Assembly (NCBI GenBank): GCA_949361645.1
Contig: OX442420.1
Location: 1,580,244-1,644,243, forward strand
Origin: Spongilla lacustris
Taxonomy: Eukaryota; Porifera; Demospongiae; Spongillida; Spongillidae
Direction: 5' to 3'
DNA: 64,000 bases
This document shows positions 57,716 through 64,000 of this stretch, piece by piece (the first letter of the stretch is position 1; each line of letters starts with the position of its first letter). Under the pieces are notes generated by a model. That model did not search any database. It was not told the DNA's origin and was given only the letters and a program-made list of their open reading frames with translations. The position numbers and the translations under genes were made by a program.

Positions 57716-60365
57716 TCACTTGCAGTGTGGTTCACTGATATTGCAGAGCTGGTAGGCCCCTGGGCTGCTTAAGCGGCATGTTTGGTGCCAGTTCATGAGC
57801 TCATGGCTACCCTGAAATTGTGTGTGCATGTAAAGGGGGGGGGGGGGGGCAATTCCACCTGTAGTGTGATGGCTGGCATCTCCACCAGCAAGTATTATTG
57901 TGGGGGTCCACAATGACTCCCTGGGGAGATTGGCAGCTGGTGACTCCCCTGCCTGCTGGTAGTATGATAACTCCATCTGTATAGCTGTAATACATGTAGC
58001 TCCACAATGCTAACTGGACCTGCAGTGTGGGGCTATTTTAAGTTCACTTGCATTAATGGTTCCAATGATACTGTCCGCTTGCTGTAAGGGAGATGGCCAT
58101 CACTGTGGTCCTGGGGCTGTTGGACAGGTAGTGGGCAGGAGAGACGTGGGGGCTGGTTGCAGTGTGTGGGGCTTATGCAGTGAGGGCTAATGGTTCCACT
58201 ATTTGGACAGGGGCAGGTGTATGTACAGTACATGAAGAACATGGCTTCGCCTGAAATTGTTCACGAGGACTACTTGTAGTATAAGGGCTGGCATCTGACC
58301 TAATGACCCCTGCTGGCAGTGCAGGGTCTGGTAAATCAATCTGTAAGGGGTCTGGTGGCTAGTGTTTCCTTGGATAGTGGGGGTATGTGTGGCTCCAGTG
58401 CATGGTTTTCAAAACATTGTGGGGGATGCCAATTCCACCTGCAGTGTTAAAGCTGCCATCACATTGTTGTGGGGGCCCCCAATGACCCCTGGGAAGTTTG
58501 ACAATTGGTGGCTCCCAAGCTTGCATGCTGGCAGTCTGATAACTGTGTCTGAATCGGCTCCACTGGTGCTAACTGGATCTGCTTTAAGTCCACTTGCAAA
58601 AATGGTTCTACTGATACTGTCCGCTTGCAGTGAGAGAGCTGGTAGGGGTATGGCCCATTGGTACCTGGGCCGTTGAATCAACGTACAGTGAAGAAATAGG
58701 TAGTGGGAGATAGGGCCATGGGCTGGCCCCTATGTGATGGTTCCATGGGTTGAGGGCATGTGTAGCTCCAGTTTATGGCACCCTTGAAATTGTGGGGGTA
58801 CTGATTTCTGATAACTCCATCTGTAATGGCTCCACTGGACCGGCAGTGTGGGGCTTGCATTAATAGTTCCAATGATACTGTCCACTTGCAGGGAGGGTGC
58901 TCAGATAGCTGGATGGCCCTATTGGTCTTTGGCATGGGCTGTCGACTCAATGTGCAGTGAAGGACAGGTGGTGGGTAGGAAGGCTGTAAGGGGCTGGTCC
59001 CAATGTGTGGGGCAGGGCTAATGGTTCAATTGGTAGCATTTGGAGAGGGGCAGGTTAGTTGATGGCTTCTCCTGAAATTGTGGGGACTACATGTAGTGTG
59101 AGAGCTTACATCTCTACTGGCATCATAACTATTCATCCAGGTGCTAGTCTGGGCAGCCCTGCTTGCAGTGGCTTTGGGTTCACTACTTGCAATGTGGAGG
59201 TATTAAAAGTAAGTTCCCTTGCATCATGAGGCTGTTACGTTCCCTTGCAGTGATGGGGCCTGGTGGTTCTGCTGTGTGGGGACGGCTCAATTGGCCCCAC
59301 TGGCTCCTTCAAATTGCAGTGAACGATCACTTGTATCATGCACCTGTAGTGAGAGGGCTGGTAAATGCATGGCCCCTGGGCTGCTGACTCAACTTGCAGT
59401 GAAGGATAGGTAGTGGGAGTTAGAAGAGGGCTAATGGTTCCATGGGTCGTGGGGGGCATGTGTGGTACTAGTTCATGGCTCCCCTGAAATTGTTGGGGGT
59501 GCCGATTCCACTTGTAGTGTGAGAGCTGGCATCTCCACAAGCATGCATTGTTGTGGGGGCCCCCCATGAACCCTGGGGAGTTAGGCAGTTGGTGGCTTCC
59601 CTGTCTGCTGGCAGTCTGATAGCCTCCTTCTGTAATGGCAGCCCATTGGTATTAACTGGCCTGCTGTGTGGAGCTAATAAGTCCATTTGCTTTAATGGTC
59701 GCAATGATACTGCCCCATATTGCAGTGATGTGAGAATTGGTAGGGGGATGCCCCATTGTACCCTGGGCTGTTGACGCAATGTGCAGTGAAGAACAGGTAG
59801 TGGGCAGGAGAGCCATAGGGGCTGAGTGAGGGCTAATGGTTCCACTGGTATTTCTTGGAGAGGGGCAGGTGTACGTACAGTACATGTACTTCATGGCTTC
59901 CTCAGTCTGAAATTGTGGGGACTGCTTATACTGTGAGGGCTGGCATCTCCTCTGATATAATACGTATTGACCCCTGTTTGTGTGGGCACCCCTGCAGGCA
60001 GTACAGGGTCTGGTAACCCCATTTGTAAGATGGCTGGTGGTTCTACTACTTGAAGTGTGGAGGAATTAAATGTAAGTTCAAACTATCGTGAGGCTATTAA
60101 GTTCACTTGCAGTCATGGTGGTTCTGCTGTGTGGGATGGCTCCATTTGCCTCATTGGCCCCTTGAACTTCCAGCGAATGATCAATAGTAGGGGTGAAGTG
60201 ACCCCGGGGGCTGGATCTGGGGGGGGGGCCCTGGACACAGCTGGTTCTGCTAGATGTACACGTAACATCCACTGGTAGTGTTACACGGGAGGGGACATGT
60301 GTGGCAATCCCTTAGTACAAGTACATGTAGTTCACAAGTACATGTAGTTCACGACTCTCCTGAGT
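57716..60365 (-). repeat. Minisatellite of the cactgcaagt family, reverse orientation
   Basis: The complement shows the same words as 41060-44835 (agccatgaactgg, ccctgaaattgt complement, cacttgcagtg, ggtggctcccctg). Sub-blocks of about 0.9-1.1 kb recur (57720-58680, 58680-59400, 59400-60200) with drift, so this array also has higher-order structure. Minus-strand frames rich in Pro, Ser and His are by-products. Confidence 0.88.
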
Positions 60366-60905
60366 GGAAAAACTGGTGAATCATCTACAATGACTTCTTA
60401 TGAGAGGAACTGGGACATTCTCTCTGCCCCGTAGCAGTAATATTGTACGCAGCCCCATCATGACATAGTGGTTGTCGCTTACTGTACTACTACTACTGGT
60501 CAGTAAGGGCGTTTACTTTAAACGGAGGGTTCTGGGTGTCCATTTAAATAACTGGTAACACTTAACTAATGGGTCATATCAAGTGCAAATGAAGTGATTA
60601 GTCAAATAACTTCATTTCTAAAAAGAGGCATTATAGTACTACTGTGGATGCAATGAATGAACAAACAGTTTAGCCACCATGAAATGGTTAATCAATGACT
60701 GTTCAATGCTGCACTCTGATCCCGGTATCATACTAGTGTGCAGTTGTTGATCCAATGCTGCCTTCTGAGTTGCAGAAAGCAGTACTGGTGGATCGTCCAC
60801 AATGACTTGTTCGTGCTCAATGTTGACAGGAACTGGACCATTCCAATCGATCCCATAACTTTCAGAATCAGGCTAAGATACAAGGTGCAAATTAAAGGAT
60901 TATGC
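60366..60905. other. Intergenic, no gene recognised
   Basis: Has a degenerate local duplication (aatgacttcttatgag... and aatgacttgttcgtgctc with following ggaactgg, about 60385 and 60800). No gene. Confidence 0.45.
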
Positions 60906-60911
60906 ATCCAG

Positions 60912-61345
60912 GTTAGCAAATCTTAATTTGTCATCATTAGAATATCGTTGTATCTATTTTGACCTTACAATGTGTTACAAAATTGTGAATAAGCTTTTGG
61001 ATATTGATGCAGCTGAGATGTTTACATTCATTTCAAACGTTCATTCCACTCGTGGGAATTCATACAGGCTCCAGTCGGTCACCATACCTCGTCATGATTT
61101 TCGGCTATACTTTTTTTCATCTCGGGTTGTTCCTATTTGGAATTCTTTACCACAACATGTTGTATCTGCAAAGAATATCATCACCTTCATGTGTCGCCTC
61201 AAAACTGTAGATCTATCTCCCTTTTGTAAACTGTATCCATTTAAATAGGAAGTATATAAGTGCATTTACACATGCCATTACTTGCCTCTTCAGTGCATTA
61301 TCTGTACAATGCATTGAGAAATATTATTATTATTGTTATTATTAA
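60912..61345 (+). pseudogene. 3' end of a CR1/Jockey-type LINE
   Basis: From 60912 the frame reads RLANLNLSSLEYRCIYFDL, TMCYKIVNKLLDID, then the typical LINE ORF2 tail: TRGNSYRLQS, HDFRLYFFSSRVVPIWNSLP, HVVSAKNIITFMCRL, with stop TAG at 61246-61248. After about 75 bp of 3' UTR there is a short tail of attatta units (61322-61345), as CR1-like elements end. The copy is 5'-truncated, as LINE insertions usually are. No endonuclease or RT core is present. Confidence 0.85.
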
Positions 61346-61866
61346 ATGCACGAATTCATAATGCGTATTTTTCCACTCCTGCACCCCCAGGCATAACAAA
61401 AATAATCCTTCAAAAAATAAACAGTCCATACTCAAAGACACATTTTTCAGGACTTAAACAACATAATTAATGCTCCTAACATGGCTTGCTCTTAATAACA
61501 CACACTACAGGACTAGTCTGCACAATACAAAGCACTAACCTCAACTAAACCCCTTGCAACCATGCAACTTGAAGAGGATTCATCCATTGTGCACAGACCC
61601 ATTGTCCACAGTTGCAGTGGTGCCCTATTCTTATTGAATGCCGACACCAGCCATTCCTAAAGCCATCCAATAGCTAAGGATTTTATCTCTCCTCACACAC
61701 GTGTACCTGAACATGCATTTACTTTCCAGACGAACCTTATACATAGTGAATGCTGATACAAATGAATAGTAAAATCACAGTGACATGCTGATACAATGTT
61801 TGAATGATGCTGATACAATGTTTGAATGATGCTGCTGGTGAAAACGACATACACCAAAGAGTCACT
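61346..61866. other. 3' flank of the HECT gene, no gene
   Basis: Includes a 21-bp direct duplication of gctgatacaatgtttgaatgat at about 61788-61832. No frame. Confidence 0.5.
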
Positions 61867-63980
61867 TCAACTTTGACCGAATCCTTCACACCCTCTTATT
61901 GCCAATATCATGCACTCCCTAAACTGTGAGTAGTCCTCGCCATGGCACGTTGGAAGTCGCAGCTCAAGATTGCAGGTTGCAGCTGTTGGTAGTCGTGCTG
62001 TGGTGTCGTGCAGAAAGGAAATCGTACACTTCCTGCTAAAACCCTGGGGTGGGTACCCTGATCCTGTAAAAAACTCTAATAGTTCCTGAATACTGCAACA
62101 TCCTCCAGCTGGTCCTAATAGAGATACAAATGCAATACAATGAAAAACATCATGCAAAGGGCTTACCATTGTCACACTCATCAAGGAATATGTTGAAATT
62201 GAAGTAGGCAAGGTCTTCAATGAGTTTCACATCACCATTCCCCTCCCTTAATGTTAGGATGGACCGAAGCATATCTAGCAAAATATACATTTGTGACTTG
62301 CCATTAGGAAAACAGATATATTTACATCATGGCATACAGTAACTCTTACCAGCATCAATTGGCACCTCGTTAAAAACAAAAAACTGCCAAAGCACTGATG
62401 GGTTCTTCCGAACAATTGACCCAACCCCCAGGGTTTCCAATCCTTCACAGAACTGGTCCATACATGCCTTCACTTTTAGAATAAGATGGTAGTCAAGTAG
62501 AGTGGATACAATGTCATCCTTCATTTTCCACTGTAAGGTACTGATGGGTTGAGTATAACCACATTCTGCTAAGTAGCTTATGGCTATATCCTCAGATAAA
62601 ACTGCTTGTATTTCCTCGGTACAGTTAGCAGCAACCAACTGACATCAGTTAATTGGATATGCAGCAGTTACAGAATTTGTTAATGGCTTACTTTCTGTAC
62701 AGTATCCCTCATAGCCAGTTCTGGAATATCATCACTGGAGACCACAATAGAACTACACTTCCCACTAGTGATGTACTCATACACAGGATCAGCCAAACAA
62801 GGAATACCACACCCCCCCTGGACAACAGACATTGCCGTGAAAAGCCCAAAGTAAAAGTAGTGCCGCTGCTGAAAAAATTGAATAGCTATGAATAAAGTAG
62901 CAAGCCATCAAAGAAACACACTGCATTTATATATTATAGTATGGTAAACAACAAGGTCAACATTATTTTGCTTGGTGCAGACACTGATAACATCTTATCA
63001 CCTCTTCATCCTTCCTTTGACATACACAATTCTTAACAACTCAAACACAAACTTACTAAAATACAGTGATTTCCTTACTTGAAATGCTTTCACATTCATA
63101 GAAAAAAACTTTCTCCTTTCACCCCTCAGGAGGGTTGTTGCAGCATGATGAGGCAAAAGTCTGAAAAATTCACGTCTTGGACCACCTGCATCAATGGAAG
63201 GCTCACCCAAAAATGTGACCTATACAACGCAAAAAATAAATAAAACTTAAATAGTGCAGGATATGGATATTAATACCTTTAATGGGGAAAGTCCATTGAT
63301 ACCCTTTGTTTTGGCCTCCTGCACTGCATCTAACCAGACATCACTGCGCCTCACAGTGATCCGGATGGGTTCCCTCCCATCCATGTTACTTTCCAATTCC
63401 TTAATAACTTCAGTTATACTACCACTTAATAATAGAGTTGCAAATAAAATGAAGCTAAACACCAATTATTACCTTTTCACAGCACTCTCTAACATCTTGC
63501 TTCTGTCAGGTGCTTGAAATTTACTAAGAAAGGAAATTATGTACAATTGTTTCTAGTTTAAAACCAATACATTAGTACACATGAGAATTAAATGAGAACA
63601 AAATGTGGGGAGATGCTTATGAGAGAACAAGCTCTAGTTTATGTTTATGCTCTATCATTGTTCTCATGCACTATCCATTGCTGAGTTATTAATGAAACAT
63701 ACATTTTCAATGGAAATGGTCAACTTTGATTTTAATTTTAATTTATATACTATATGACCTGTTTTCTCACAATACGTACCATATGTAAATGAATCACACA
63801 CAGCTAATAATATTCATGTATACCTATTGGATGCACTCTCCGGAGGTAGCATTGAATGCACCACACTAAATTAAAAGAAAAAATTCAAAAGGATTTAACG
63901 ATGTACAACTGCCATGTACCCAACGTAAATAAATGCACTTTAAGTAACTACCTTTGAGTAGAAGGTGTTGGGGTGTCCAT
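61867..63980 (-). CDS. HECT-domain E3 ubiquitin ligase, G2E3-like, nine exons
   Basis: Exons on the minus strand: 63980-63952, 63865-63824, 63523-63473, 63424-63277, 63219-63079, 62868-62692, 62638-62350, 62274-62167 and 62114-61867. All have GT-AG borders and compatible phases, giving 410 residues without a stop. Most of it is one HECT domain: RITVRRSDVWLDAV at the start, then LKVTFLGEPSIDAGGPRREF, HYFYFGLFTAMSVVQGG and PVYEYITSGK. The C-lobe has LLEFFTGSG, and catalytic Cys at about residue 376 is in LPTAATCNLEL, 34 residues from the end, with the tail ...CEGFGQS. HECT enzymes pass ubiquitin from an E2 through this Cys to a substrate. The form matches the G2E3-like ligases expanded in many invertebrates and fish. 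The ATG at 63980 is open upstream to the window edge, so N-terminal exons (PHD/RING or other) may lie outside. It is the only long, undamaged host gene in the window. Confidence 0.88.
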
Positions 63981-64000
63981 TACAGCTGCATCCTTACATA

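Overview
This is a 64-kb piece of animal nuclear DNA, most likely from a marine invertebrate; a demosponge would fit, but the sequence alone does not prove it. The signs are genes split by very short introns (61-78 bp where I could place both ends), canonical GT-AG splice sites, animal-type transposon families (Ty3/gypsy, CR1-like LINE, Merlin, CACTA-like) and a high density of microsatellites, minisatellites and poly-G runs. There is no operon or bacterial feature. Most of the window is repeats; only a few genes look functional.

Layout. 1-2.3 kb: three minisatellite arrays. 2.3-9.4 kb: sparse DNA with a TIR element (4676-5631), a likely signal-peptide exon (6415-6477, minus) and a broken rhodopsin-type 7TM receptor (6940-7951). 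9.4-12.4 kb: a nested mobile region bounded by inverted copies of a 32-bp tandem repeat. 12.5-33.8 kb: a tandem segmental duplication of about 11 kb. Each copy carries a divergent pair of genes for small, cysteine-rich, probably secreted proteins that I do not recognise. One plus-strand gene (21980-22373) and one minus-strand gene (29069-29494) look intact, each with two exons. The other two members are broken, one of them by insertion of a CACTA-like element. Shared blocks, including hairpin elements, fix the correspondence of the two copies.

33.8-38 kb: the CACTA-like element, with a seven-exon transposase gene carrying a one-base insertion and a nonsense codon, and a divergently oriented second gene starting 60 bp away. 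38.2-40.9 kb: a Merlin-type DNA transposon with duplicated, inverted ends and a damaged transposase. 41-60.4 kb: a large inverted structure. Minisatellite arrays of one family lie in plus orientation on the left and minus on the right, around a palindrome with arms of about 3.5 kb (45.89-49.44 and 53.64-57.33 kb), one arm unit being duplicated (51.34-53.64 kb). The centre holds a reverse-transcriptase-related fragment. 60.9-61.35 kb: the 3' end of a LINE. 61.87-63.98 kb, minus: a clean nine-exon gene ending in a HECT ubiquitin-ligase domain, the best host gene here.

The most interesting system is the duplicated divergent pair of small cysteine-rich proteins, with a shared promoter block (octamer-like ATGCAAAT, a GTCCCTT motif and a TATA box) and with inactivation of some members by mobile DNA. 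All homology statements rest on motif recognition by eye; no database search was possible.
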